Shown: piece by piece, positions 8,632-17,539 of the stretch
How the letters are laid out: each line of letters opens with the position of its first letter
How positions within the stretch are numbered: position 1 is the stretch's first letter
Source: Spirochaetota bacterium
GTDB taxonomy: Bacteria > Spirochaetota > Spirochaetia > Treponematales > Rectinemataceae
NCBI GenBank assembly: GCA_026398595.1
Contig: JAPLSO010000049.1
Location: forward strand, 1 to 64,000
DNA length: 64,000 nt
Reading direction: 5' to 3'
Program-made: the position numbers and the translations under genes
The notes under the pieces: model-generated
The model's input: the letters and a program-made list of their open reading frames with translations, nothing else
Told to the model about the DNA's origin: nothing
Database searches by the model: none

Positions 8632-9669
8632 ATGGGCGGTCGCGGAATCTGGGTCGTCTGCGAGGCGGGACGGGACGGCATCTTCTTGCCTTCCCTGGAG
8701 CTGATAGCCAAGGCAAGGTCCATCGCGGACCCCAACGCAGAGATCTCAGCAGTCTTTTTCCGCCAGCCGCCGGATGGACCTGGAGCTTTCGGCTCGGCGG
8801 GGGCCTCGAGGGTCCTCATCCTCGAGGGTAAGGTCCCCCACGGCCGCGTCGCCGCCGGGGATGTCGTCGACGACGCCTATTACGCGGGTCTCCTCGCGGG
8901 GGCGATCCGGATCGAAGCCCCGTCCGTTGTCCTTATGGCAGCCACCGTATTCGGCCGCGCTGTCATGCCGAGGACCGCAGCGGTTTTAGGCACTGGTCTC
9001 ACCGCCGATTGCAGCGACCTCGAACTCGGCCCTGACGGGGTCCTCGTGCAGACGAGGCCGGCCTATGGATCCAATCTCATCGCCCGGGTGCTCTGTCCGA
9101 CGGCGAGGCCCCAGATGGCCACCGTCCGCCCTGGAGTCTTCCCCGCGCCCTTGCACTCATCCTTGTCCGCCGGATCAGCAGGCCGCATGGTTCCGGAAAT
9201 TGTCCGGATGAGCTTCGACCTGCCCGACGCTGGCCTGGTCCGTCTTCTGTCGCGCATGCCCGTCGAAGCAGCGGGGCTGGATCTCGCCGGGGCCAAGGTT
9301 GTCGTGGCAGGAGGGATGGGAGTCCGTTCCAAGGAAGGGTTCTTCCCCCTCGAGCGCCTCGCTGGACTTTTAGGAGGCGCCGTCGGAGCCTCGCGTTCCG
9401 CGGTCGATGCGGGCTTTGCCCCCTATTCCCGCCAGGTCGGCCAGACGGGCTTGACCGTCAAACCCGATCTCTACCTCGCATTCGGCATATCGGGTTCGGT
9501 CCAGCACCTCGCAGGGATGTCGAACTCGGCCCATATCATCGCCGTCAACGCCGATCCTGAGGCACCCATCTTTGGCCAGGCGGACCTGGGCATCGTCGGG
9601 GATGCCGTGAAGACGGCCGAGGCGATGATCAAAATCCTGGAGAAATCGAACCTTCCAGCAGAATTCTAG
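8632..9669 (+). CDS. etfA: Electron transfer flavoprotein alpha subunit
   Basis: A 345-residue EtfA/FixB protein. The C-terminal FAD-binding region is intact: GGAVGASRSAVDAGF, YSRQVGQTGLTVKPDLYLA, GISGSVQHLAGM and NADPEAPIFGQADLGIVGD. The N-terminal domain has no ferredoxin-type cysteine motif. It starts four bases after etfB and ends the operon. Its TAG stop overlaps the stop of the permease relic on the other strand. Whether this Etf bifurcates or only accepts electrons cannot be decided from the visible motifs alone. Confidence 0.93.
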   Translation: MGGRGIWVVCEAGRDGIFLPSLELIAKARSIADPNAEISAVFFRQPPDGPGAFGSAGASRVLILEGKVPHGRVAAGDVVDDAYYAGLLAGAIRIEAPSVVLMAATVFGRAVMPRTAAVLGTGLTADCSDLELGPDGVLVQTRPAYGSNLIARVLCPTARPQMATVRPGVFPAPLHSSLSAGSAGRMVPEIVRMSFDLPDAGLVRLLSRMPVEAAGLDLAGAKVVVAGGMGVRSKEGFFPLERLAGLLGGAVGASRSAVDAGFAPYSRQVGQTGLTVKPDLYLAFGISGSVQHLAGMSNSAHIIAVNADPEAPIFGQADLGIVGDAVKTAEAMIKILEKSNLPAEF

Positions 9670-10050
9670 CCCTTCACGGCTCCAGACATTATCCCGTTGA
9701 CGATGTACTTCTGCGTAAACAGATAGATGACGAGGACGGGGATCATGCAGAGGGTGAAAAACGCGAAGACCGTGTTGATGACCATCACCCTCCTCGAGTT
9801 CCCTAGGCACGGTCTTGACATAGTCGCTGATCATGAGAAGGCAGATGCCGATCTGGAATCCCGTGCGCATGAGGACGATAGGTATCGTGGTCAGGACGCT
9901 GTTCAGGACCCCTATGAGAACGGCGTCGTTGCGCTGTATCACGTTGACATAATTGCCGAAATAGATCTTTTTCGGCAGCGAGAGGGAGGATTTGCCGAGG
10001 TCGCTCGGCGCCCTCAGAGAATAGAGCAGGCTGATGTAGATAAGGAAAGA
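9666..10050 (-). pseudogene. Relic of a MalG-type sugar ABC permease with internal deletion
   Basis: On the minus strand one frame gives SFLIYISLLYSLRAP, then YFGNYVNVIQRND and DYVKTVPRELEE, the family's EAA-loop approach. At 9790-9800 it jumps to another frame reading VINTVFAFFTLCMIPVLVIY and the typical tail KYIVNGIMSGAVKG. The EAA loop and following membrane segments are missing and there is no N-terminus, so it cannot make a transporter. The tail matches CUT1 permeases such as those elsewhere in this window. Its 5' side abuts the dehydratase relic near 10050. Confidence 0.85.
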
Positions 10051-10499
10051 CGAAGCAGGCTCTGTCGAGGAATGCCCTCGACGTCGCCCAGCCCGACATC
10101 TTCCACGCGGGCGGCATCATGGAGGCTAAAAAGATAGCCGCCATGGCAGAGGCCTGTCACATACCTGTCTCCTTCCACAACCCCTCGGGCCCCGTCTCCA
10201 ACATGGCCATACTCCAGCTCGCGGCCTGCGTGCCCAACTTTCTCATCCATGAGATCATGCTTACGGACGGATCCTTCAGGCAGAAGATTTCCAACGAGGA
10301 AGTCGTGTTCGAGAATGGTTCCATCCTCATCCCAGACAAACCCGGCTTTGGCATCGAACTGAACGAGGATGAAATAGCCGCTCGGCCTTTCGTTCCGCGC
10401 AACCTGCGCCACTACACGGGAACTCTCACCGACATTCGGCCCAAGAACGACACGGTGTATTACTTTAAAGGTCTGGAAAACGCTGGGCCGGCGGGCTAA
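10044..10499 (+). pseudogene. C-terminal fragment of an enolase-superfamily sugar-acid dehydratase
   Basis: An open stretch after a TAA at 10041 reads ALDVAQPDIFHAGGIMEAKK, then FHNPSGPVSNMAILQLAAC and ends GLENAGPAG. These are the last barrel strands and C-terminal cap of mandelate racemase/galactonate dehydratase proteins. The whole N-terminal capping domain and the metal-binding strands are missing. It joins the permease relic directly, so one deletion may have fused the two. Together they point to a lost sugar-acid uptake and dehydration operon. Confidence 0.8.
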
Positions 10500-10555
10500 G
10501 ATCAGGAATCCGCGCTGTGGAACCCAGAAGCCCGGCGTACCTGAAGGCGGCGAAG

Positions 10556-11896
10556 ATGCTCCACAAGGTCGTCATCGTCGATGACAATCGCTACACTGCA
10601 GACGCCCTCGCCAAGACCTTGGACGGGGAACTCTTCGGCTGCGAGGTGTCGGCTGTCGCCTATGACGGGCTTTCCGGCAAGCAGGCCATCATCTCCAACA
10701 AGCCGGACATCATCCTCGCCGACATCGCCATGCCGGGGATGGACGGACTTTAGGATGGCAGAGCTTGTGCGCGGCTTTTTGCCCCGATCCAAGGTTATCT
10801 TCATTTCGGCCTACGACAATTTCGATTACGCCGTCCAGGCCCTCAAGCCCGTGGACAAGAAGAAGCTCGCTGAGCTGGTGATGAAAGCGGTCAGGCGCCT
10901 GGACGAGGAGGGAATCGGGGCGGACGCGGGCAAAGGCAGGATCGCCGTCCTCACTCTCATTCTCAACAACCTCATGATGTCCGACTCGAGGATCCAATCC
11001 CTCCTGGAAAGAGCGGGTATCGTCTTCTCCTCCTTCTTCGCCCTGTCAACGGACGCCTTGGAACTCTGGGACGAGGGTGCCCTGTCCTCCCTTCTTTCGG
11101 ATGAGGGGATAGGGGACAGAGCCCAAGCTGTCGGCCTTTACCTCTCCAATCGTCTCATCATTTCCTTTTTCCTGAGGGACGAGGTGGGGAAAGTACCGGG
11201 CGACTTCGTCGTCTCCGTCGTCAAGCGCCTCGAACGGGGGGGCTTAGGCCCAAGCTGGTCTGTGTCTCGCGGCTGCGCCGCAAGGCTTCGGAGCTGCATG
11301 AAGCATATTGCGAGGTGTCCGGCTTGCCGGAGGCCGCCTGCGTCGACCGGGACGAGCCTGTCTACACCTTTGCCGAGCGCCGATTTGGCAATTTGAGGAG
11401 CAAGGGCCTTGCCGACGCCTCGACCCTCGTCGACTCGGCCTGCGAAAGGCTCCACGAAGGCGAGGAGGAGGCCAAGCAAGTCATCAAGGACTTCTCCGAC
11501 TCCCTCGCCCAGCTGACCAACCGCGATCCCCTCATCATGAAGTTTTACTACATCGAACTCTGCGTCCGCTTCATCAAGAGCATGGTCTCAGAGGACTCGA
11601 TCGACGTCTCCGGCTTCGTAGGCGAGACAGTCCAGCAGCTCAAGCGCCTCTCGGACATCAGGCCGGCCGAGACCATCGTGGCTGATTTCGCCAGGCAGGT
11701 TTCGAGCAGTTTCTCGAACGCTGCGCCCCAGGCATCCTTTCTCGCCAAGAACCTCCTACTCGATCCCCGCTGCCGCATCAACGAAGTATCGGACGCCGTC
11801 GGTTACAAGAACTACGTCTCCTTCTACAATGTCTTCACGAAACACGAAGGCCGGACACCAAGCGAGTACCGATCCGGCCTCAAGGGAAAGCGATGA
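10556..11896 (+). pseudogene. Frameshifted AraC-type response regulator (YesN-like)
   Basis: The REC domain starts MLHKVVIVDDNRYTADAL and reaches the phosphoacceptor region DIILADIAMPGMDGL, then stops at TAG 10751. Removing one T in CTTTAGG would restore GLRMAELVRGF. The next segment lacks about nine residues between YAVQALK and PVDKKKL. A second break falls in a run of seven G (11236-11242); one base less would restore the frame. The last part ends in an AraC helix-turn-helix: INEVSDAVGYKNYVSFYNVF. Two frameshifts plus a deletion argue for a pseudogene, though homopolymer sequencing error cannot be excluded. It overlaps the intact kinase gene by ATGA. Confidence 0.8.
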
Positions 11897-13644
11897 GGCT
11901 GCGCGGCAAGATCCTTCTCGGTTATGTCCTCATCATTGTCTTCCTTTCAATTTCGATTTCGGCCTTCTCGGCCTGGGTTGGCGAGCGGAACACTATGGAC
12001 GAGAAGATCAGGACGACGCGGATCCTTTCCGGAAGAATCCTCGCAAACTTCGAGTCCTTTGCGGCTGATATCGACGCCAATCTCTTCAGACTCTACGCGA
12101 ACGCGGGCCTGCCCACTGTCCTGGCCCAGGGCGGAAATCTTCCATCCAAAAGCCTGGCGGTCCAGAGTCTCCTACGTACCATGTGCGTCCAGGTTTCCTA
12201 CCTCAGAAGCGTGATCATTATCGACAAGGACTTGCATCGCTACATCGGCGGGCGGGACCAGTCGAATGAGACCGTCGAGGGCATGGATAGGCTCGCCGCC
12301 GAGGGATTCTTCGACAACCCCGGCCCGACCTCCTGGCTGAAGGGGAAGGGCGGAGAGATATACCTCGAGAAAGAAGTCTTCAAGGTCTTCCCCCTCCAAT
12401 ACCTCGGGCGTATAGCCATCCTCATCGACGATTCCTACCTGGGCTCGGCCTTCGGTGTGGAGGAAGGCCTCCCCTGGTCGGCGGCAATCCTCTCAGCGGA
12501 CCGAAGGATCATCACATCCCGAGGGGCGACGGACGAAGAGATGACCGCAGCAGCTCTCGAGGTGATCGGCTTGAAGAATAGCGTCTCAGGCATTCCCTTC
12601 GCCTATCGGGGGAAGGACTATAGTCTCACAAGCCTGTCGAGCGAGGATGACGCCTGGCATATCCTCAGCCTAGAGCCTGTAGCCTCGATGCTAGCCATCT
12701 GGAAATCAGTCAAGCGTCTCGTCTACCTCGTCACCGTGCTTGCCAGCTTTGGGGCGATCGCCATCTCCATCCTGATCTCCAACTCCCTGACCGGCAACGT
12801 CAACAAGCTGATAGGAAGGATGGAGGAGGTGAGCGCCGGTAAGCTGAACACGGCTATCAGTATAGAGGGGCGGGATGAGATATGCCTCCTTTCCGACCAG
12901 TTCGACAGGATGACAGGCAAGCACGGCGAGGCCATGGAAAGGGTGAGGAGCGAGGAAGCCCAGAAACACCAGGCCGAGTATAAACTCCTCGAGATCAAGT
13001 ATCGTTCGCTTCAGTCCCAGGTGAGCCCCCATTTTATCTGCAACATACTCTCTACAATTGACGCCTTGACCGGTCTGGGCGAAGCTGATAAGGCGGATAA
13101 GCTCGCCGTCGACGCCTCTGCCTACTTGAGGCGGATCCTCCAGGGCCATGACAGGAAATATGTCAGCCTCGCCGAGGAGCTGGAGGGTGCTCAGAGTTAC
13201 GTTGGTCTCTTCGGCTCGATCTACGGACGGGCCTGCGGACTTGCCGTCAAGGCTGAGGAGGAGAGCCTGGGCGCCGTCCTGCCCAACATGTTGCTCCAGC
13301 CTCTCGTGGAGAACTCCCTCATCCATGGATTCAATCCCGAATCCAAGCGGAAATTCAAGATAGAGATCCTGGCCAGGATCAGGGATCAAAGGCTCCTCAT
13401 CGAGGTACGCGACAATGGTTCGGGCTTCAAAGAGGCCGCACTCGAAAAGATACGCCAGACGATCGGGGACCCGGCCGGCTCGCCCGAGAAGGCTGGCTTC
13501 GGCTTTTACAGCGTCATCCAAAGGCTCAGTCTCCTCTATCCGGGAGATCATCGAATAACGGCGGGAAACGGCATTAGAGGATCGGCATGGGTCGAAATCG
13601 ATATTCCCTTCGGTGGAGGAAAGGCAGACCATGACCAGGTATAA
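11893..13644 (+). CDS. Sensor histidine kinase, YesM/LytS type
   Basis: A 583-residue membrane kinase. The first membrane helix is about residues 7-29, followed by an extracellular sensor of roughly 245 residues. A second helix (about 274-297), a HAMP segment and the His_kinase motif QVSPHFICNIL with phospho-acceptor His380 follow. The ATPase domain has LVENSLIHGF (N-box Asn474) and DNGSGF (Asp507). The family consensus around His is NPHFLYN; here SPHFICN is a mild deviation. It overlaps the response-regulator gene by ATGA, but that partner is broken. The kinase therefore may be orphaned or may signal to another regulator. Such pairs normally control sugar ABC transport genes. Confidence 0.9.
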   Translation: MRLRGKILLGYVLIIVFLSISISAFSAWVGERNTMDEKIRTTRILSGRILANFESFAADIDANLFRLYANAGLPTVLAQGGNLPSKSLAVQSLLRTMCVQVSYLRSVIIIDKDLHRYIGGRDQSNETVEGMDRLAAEGFFDNPGPTSWLKGKGGEIYLEKEVFKVFPLQYLGRIAILIDDSYLGSAFGVEEGLPWSAAILSADRRIITSRGATDEEMTAAALEVIGLKNSVSGIPFAYRGKDYSLTSLSSEDDAWHILSLEPVASMLAIWKSVKRLVYLVTVLASFGAIAISILISNSLTGNVNKLIGRMEEVSAGKLNTAISIEGRDEICLLSDQFDRMTGKHGEAMERVRSEEAQKHQAEYKLLEIKYRSLQSQVSPHFICNILSTIDALTGLGEADKADKLAVDASAYLRRILQGHDRKYVSLAEELEGAQSYVGLFGSIYGRACGLAVKAEEESLGAVLPNMLLQPLVENSLIHGFNPESKRKFKIEILARIRDQRLLIEVRDNGSGFKEAALEKIRQTIGDPAGSPEKAGFGFYSVIQRLSLLYPGDHRITAGNGIRGSAWVEIDIPFGGGKADHDQV

Positions 13645-14503
13645 GGGATTGGAGGTTCTGGACGAGCATCGCAGCCAGGTGGGCGAATCGCCGCTCTGGG
13701 ATGGGGCATCGCTGTGCCTGCGCTACCTCGACATCAGGGGCAAGGAACTGCGGAAGGTTGCCTGGGGGAAAGGGGGTTCAACAGGCGTCGGGCTTCCCCA
13801 ATGCCCTGGCTGCATAGCTCCCGCGGCGGATAGGGGCTTCGTCGTCGGCATGGAGGATGGAATTTACTTCCTGGCCGAGGACGGAACCATTGTTCCCGCC
13901 CACGATAAAGAGAAGATTGCCGGGACGCGCTTCAACGATGGCAAGGCGGGCCCCGACGGGAGCTTCTACGCGGGGACCTTGGCCCGCGAGGGAGGGGGGC
14001 GCTTCTACCGCCTCAACGCCGATGGAAGGCTCGAGACCCTCTTCGAGGGCGTCCGCGTCTCGAACGGCCTCGACTGGTCGCCCGATTGCGGCATTCTCTA
14101 CTACTGCGACACCGCCCTGCGCCGCATTGATGCCTTCGACTTCGACGAGGATGCGGGGACCCTGTCGAACCGGAGGCCCGCGATCGCCATCCCCGAGGGG
14201 ATGGGCAGTCCCGACGGACTCTGCGCGGATTCCGAGGGCAAGCTCTGGATAGCCCTGTGGAACGGCGGGGCAGTCATAAGGGCCGATCCGACTACAGGCG
14301 AAATTCTCAAGCGGATCGAAGTGCCTGCGGCCAAGCCTTCCTGCTGCGCTTTCGCAGGCCCCAACCTGGATATGCTTGTCATCACGTCGGCTTCCGTCGA
14401 CGCGGACCTTGAACTTCAACCCCTGGCTGGCTATCTTTTCCTTCTTGAAACCGAAGTGTCCGGCCGTCTTCCCTACATCTACGGCAAAAGGAGAAGCACA
14501 TGA
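13631..14503 (+). CDS. SMP-30/gluconolactonase family lactonase
   Basis: A 290-residue six-bladed beta-propeller that hydrolyses sugar lactones to aldonic acids. Family hallmarks are ESPLWDG (metal Glu19), RFNDGKAGPDGSFYAGTL (Asn/Asp ligands) and SNGLDWSPDCGILYYCDT, then GSPDGLCADSEGKLWIAL. ATG 13631 is chosen because GGAGGAAAGG precedes it by a good distance; an in-frame GTG at 13613 is less likely. It overlaps the kinase end by 14 bases and the epimerase start by ATGA. With the epimerase it would convert a sugar oxidised at C1 into a catabolisable acid. Confidence 0.88.
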   Translation: MTRYKGLEVLDEHRSQVGESPLWDGASLCLRYLDIRGKELRKVAWGKGGSTGVGLPQCPGCIAPAADRGFVVGMEDGIYFLAEDGTIVPAHDKEKIAGTRFNDGKAGPDGSFYAGTLAREGGGRFYRLNADGRLETLFEGVRVSNGLDWSPDCGILYYCDTALRRIDAFDFDEDAGTLSNRRPAIAIPEGMGSPDGLCADSEGKLWIALWNGGAVIRADPTTGEILKRIEVPAAKPSCCAFAGPNLDMLVITSASVDADLELQPLAGYLFLLETEVSGRLPYIYGKRRST

Positions 14504-15366
14504 TACCCATAGGCAACGGATTGATTTCAGCCAGGATCGAGAGCTCGGGAGCGCAGATGCGCAGTCTCAGGCGCGAACCAGAAGGGTTGGAACTTCTTTG
14601 GACGGGCGAAGATCCGCGATTCTGGCGCAACAGCGCCCCCATCCTCTTTCCCATCGTGGGCGCCCTTCCCGACAGCAAGTACAATTATCGAGGACGCGTA
14701 TACACGATGCAGAACCATGGCTTCTCCCGCAGCCGGGAGTTTGAAGTGACCAAGGCTGAGGCGTCCAGCGTCGAGCTTGTTCTCCGATCCGACGAGGAGA
14801 CAAGGGCCCAGTACCCCTTTGATTTCGAGCTGAAGATAGGCTACTCCCTCGAAGGGCTTACTCTTTCGCAGCGTTTCACCATTACGAATACCGGATTACA
14901 GTCCATGCCCTTTTCCTTTGGCGGCCACCCCGGGTTCCGCTGTCCCGCCTTCCCGGGCGAACGCTACGAAGACTACAGCCTCGTCTTCGAAAAGCACGAG
15001 GCCGGGGAGTGCAGGATGAAGGAAGGCCCTCTTCTCGCCGAGAAGCGCTACCCCTTCCTCGAGGGAGGAAGGGTTTTCCATCTGGATAAAAAACGCTTCG
15101 CAAGCTCGGCCATCCTCCTCGACCATCTCGAGTCGAAGTCCGTCAGCCTCGTGTCGTCCGGCCGCGGGAGACTCGTGACCCTGGGCTTCGAGGGTTTCAC
15201 GCACCTCGGACTTTGGTCGGGAGCCGGCGAGGACCCCTTCGTCTGCATCGAGCCTTGGTACGGCATCGACTCGCGGGCGGATTTTCGGACTTTGGAGGAG
15301 AAGGAAGGAATCCTCACATTGAAACCCGGAGAGACGGAATCGGCGGCTTTTACGATCGAGGGTTGA
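14500..15366 (+). CDS. Aldose 1-epimerase family protein
   Basis: A 288-residue galactose mutarotase-like beta-sandwich protein that interconverts sugar anomers. Recognisable parts are SSGAQMRSLRR, FWRNSAPILFPIVGAL, MQNHGFSR with the first conserved His and FSFGGHPGFRCP with the second. It matches the LacX/YeaD subgroup that has the NxHGFAR pattern. It is the last gene of the kinase-lactonase-epimerase run. ATGA overlap with the lactonase suggests translational coupling and use of the same sugar. Confidence 0.88.
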   Translation: MIPIGNGLISARIESSGAQMRSLRREPEGLELLWTGEDPRFWRNSAPILFPIVGALPDSKYNYRGRVYTMQNHGFSRSREFEVTKAEASSVELVLRSDEETRAQYPFDFELKIGYSLEGLTLSQRFTITNTGLQSMPFSFGGHPGFRCPAFPGERYEDYSLVFEKHEAGECRMKEGPLLAEKRYPFLEGGRVFHLDKKRFASSAILLDHLESKSVSLVSSGRGRLVTLGFEGFTHLGLWSGAGEDPFVCIEPWYGIDSRADFRTLEEKEGILTLKPGETESAAFTIEG

Positions 15367-15371
15367 GGTAC

Positions 15372-15400
15372 GGAGGCCTATTGGCCTCCCTGGCTTTCTC
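15372..15400. terminator. Weak stem-loop between convergent genes
   Basis: GGAGGCC-TATT-GGCCTCC forms a perfect seven-pair stem in the 39-base gap between the epimerase stop and the convergent dehydrogenase stop. It has only a short T-rich tail, so termination is likely but not strong. Confidence 0.5.
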
Positions 15401-15405
15401 CCCGA

Positions 15406-16452
15406 CTAGTGGAACAATAGAAGAGTCTTCAACGTCGAAGGCGCGGTCGTTGTCTCGAAAGCTTCCTTGAAGTTTTCGATTTGATACTCTCCTGTTACGA
15501 AATCCTCGTATTTCAACATGCCCTTACGGATCCAGTCTATCAGGATCCCGTGGGAATCGCTGACAGCCTGTTTCGTGGGCAACTGGTGGAAGATGACGGT
15601 AAAGTTCAGAGGCGCACGTCCATTATTAAAATTCATGGTAGGTTGAGCGATAACACCGTAGATGCAGAGCCTGCCGCCCATCGAAAGAAGTGGAAGGGCT
15701 GAATTGATCACAGTTTCGCTACCAACGGCGTCTACGATGACGTCGAATTTTCCGTATTTCAGTTCGATTATTGTAGTTAGGTCGTCGGTTACGTCAAACG
15801 TGTCATCTGCCCCAAAGGCGATAGCCCTTTCTCTCTTCCAACCGACGGGATCTATGCAGACTACCTTCCCAATTCCATAAAGCTTCGCAATTTTTATAAA
15901 ACTCAATCCGACAGCTCCAGCGCCGAAGAGCAGAACATCTTCCCCTTTGCGTAGGCGGAAATCGAAGGCTATGCCAGAATACACCTCCCTCCAAGTATAG
16001 AGCATGCATGCATCTCTCAGTGATATATCGGAGGGTATCTTCTTCATGACCATATAGCGGTCACCCCAGCCATGAGCAGTGTCTGCGACTTTGTCCTTTA
16101 CCATGGCTTCATGGTCGACGATCACTGTGTACTCCGAGTTCGCCCCCCAAGCCGAGGTGTATCTTGAGTCCGCAGGATAGAACAACATCCCACCTAAAGC
16201 CCTATCCCCTGGTGCATATGAAACCACCCTGTCTCCAATCGCTTCAACCCTCCCTGCTGACTCGTGTCCTAATAAGAGAGGGTACTTGTCTATACCTATC
16301 CCCGGGAAATGCCCTTGGATGAGTTTCCGATCTGTGGCGTTGCATATTCCAGCGATCTCTGTTTTAACTAGGACATCGTATTTCCCGAGTTGGGGCACGG
16401 GAATTGCCACCATTGCTAGACTGCCGGGTTCTGCTACAGCGATTGAATACAT
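15406..16452 (-). CDS. Zinc-type medium-chain alcohol dehydrogenase (first)
   Basis: A 348-residue MDR-superfamily dehydrogenase. The N-terminal GroES-like domain has GICNATDRKLIQGHF with the catalytic Cys and LLGHESAGRVEAIGDRV with His-Glu. The Rossmann part has LLFGAGAVGLSFIKIAKL. The four-cysteine structural zinc loop of classical ADHs is absent, as in some sorbitol/polyol dehydrogenase relatives. It is the last gene of a minus-strand transporter operon, so an oxidation of the imported sugar or polyol is likely. Base composition is visibly lower in GC than neighbours to the left. Confidence 0.87.
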   Translation of the reverse strand: MYSIAVAEPGSLAMVAIPVPQLGKYDVLVKTEIAGICNATDRKLIQGHFPGIGIDKYPLLLGHESAGRVEAIGDRVVSYAPGDRALGGMLFYPADSRYTSAWGANSEYTVIVDHEAMVKDKVADTAHGWGDRYMVMKKIPSDISLRDACMLYTWREVYSGIAFDFRLRKGEDVLLFGAGAVGLSFIKIAKLYGIGKVVCIDPVGWKRERAIAFGADDTFDVTDDLTTIIELKYGKFDVIVDAVGSETVINSALPLLSMGGRLCIYGVIAQPTMNFNNGRAPLNFTVIFHQLPTKQAVSDSHGILIDWIRKGMLKYEDFVTGEYQIENFKEAFETTTAPSTLKTLLLFH

Positions 16453-16519
16453 AGCGTCCTTCCTTAAGCGAATATAAAATCTCCGGGCGATCTGAAAGTT
16501 GCGGAGGACTCCTATTTCA

Positions 16520-17539
16520 TCACAACTTTATCAGCACTTTCCCTGAATCGCTTCCAAAGAATACAGAGAAAGCTTCAGCTATCTTTTCAAGAGGATAAAC
16601 ATTGGTGATGAGCGACCTAACTATTGGTTCGTTCTGCTGTATAAAGAAAATATTGTCTTTTATCTCGGACCATGGAAAATAAAACGATCGTTGGATGATG
16701 AAATCCTTGAGGAGCCAGGAAGTCTTTCTTTCTATGACGAATTCTTTGACCGGTTCACCAAGGAGGACGACTTTCCCATTTCTCTTGACGAGGCACATGG
16801 ATGCCAGAAGGGTGCTGCTGCTTCCTACGATTTCGATGACCGTGTCTATATCACCCTTGATCTGAGCGCGGATTGAATCTTCCACCTTGTCTTTATCAAC
16901 GCAGATTGGGATCGCCCCGATGTTTTCGGCCATCTTGAGCCGGTATCCGGAGAGGTCGCCGGCGTATACGATCTCCGCATGATAATGTTTCTTCAGTATG
17001 GTAATGACGCCTAAGCCAAGAGGGCCGCAGCCGATGACGAGGGTAGGCTTATGCGGGTCGAAATTGCTTTTCCGTAGGGCGTGGAAAGAGGTGCCGAATG
17101 TATCCAGTGCGAGGACGCCCAGGTCAAGCGGGAACGAGGCGTCGACGGGATAGATCATGCTCGAAGGAGCGGAGATGTATTCTTCGTATCCCCCATCCCA
17201 CGTCCATCCGATGAGGCCTTTCCGATTTTCACATAGGTGTGTGTCGCCCTCGTGGCAAGCCGCACATTTCCCGCAATAATCGAGCAAGTATACAATGGCT
17301 CGCTGACCAGGCCTGAGCGCTTCAACCTTGGCGCCCACTTCGACGATCTCTCCTGACATTTCATGGCCGGGGACAAAAGGGAACCCGCCATGAAAAACCC
17401 TTCTCTCTGAGCCGCACAGACCGTCATAGGCTACTTTTAAAAGAACCTCATTGGCTTTAATCGAGGGTACAGGTTTCTCTATGATCTCGATTTTATCGTC
17501 GCCGACGAATTTCGCTGCCCTCATCGTACTTCGGTTCAT
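16520..17539 (-). CDS. Zinc-type alcohol/polyol dehydrogenase (second)
   Basis: A 339-residue MDR dehydrogenase with both zinc sites: the catalytic set GLCGSERRVFHGG and FVPGHEMSGEIVEVG, and the structural set CGKCAACHEGDTHLC. The nucleotide fold shows VIGCGPLGLGVITIL. ATG 17539 overlaps the permease stop as ATGA and is preferred over a longer frame that intrudes into the permease; a second ATG five codons on is also possible. It resembles sorbitol/threonine dehydrogenases. With the other dehydrogenase it forms a two-step oxidation set attached to the sugar importer. Confidence 0.87.
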   Translation of the reverse strand: MNRSTMRAAKFVGDDKIEIIEKPVPSIKANEVLLKVAYDGLCGSERRVFHGGFPFVPGHEMSGEIVEVGAKVEALRPGQRAIVYLLDYCGKCAACHEGDTHLCENRKGLIGWTWDGGYEEYISAPSSMIYPVDASFPLDLGVLALDTFGTSFHALRKSNFDPHKPTLVIGCGPLGLGVITILKKHYHAEIVYAGDLSGYRLKMAENIGAIPICVDKDKVEDSIRAQIKGDIDTVIEIVGSSSTLLASMCLVKRNGKVVLLGEPVKEFVIERKTSWLLKDFIIQRSFYFPWSEIKDNIFFIQQNEPIVRSLITNVYPLEKIAEAFSVFFGSDSGKVLIKL

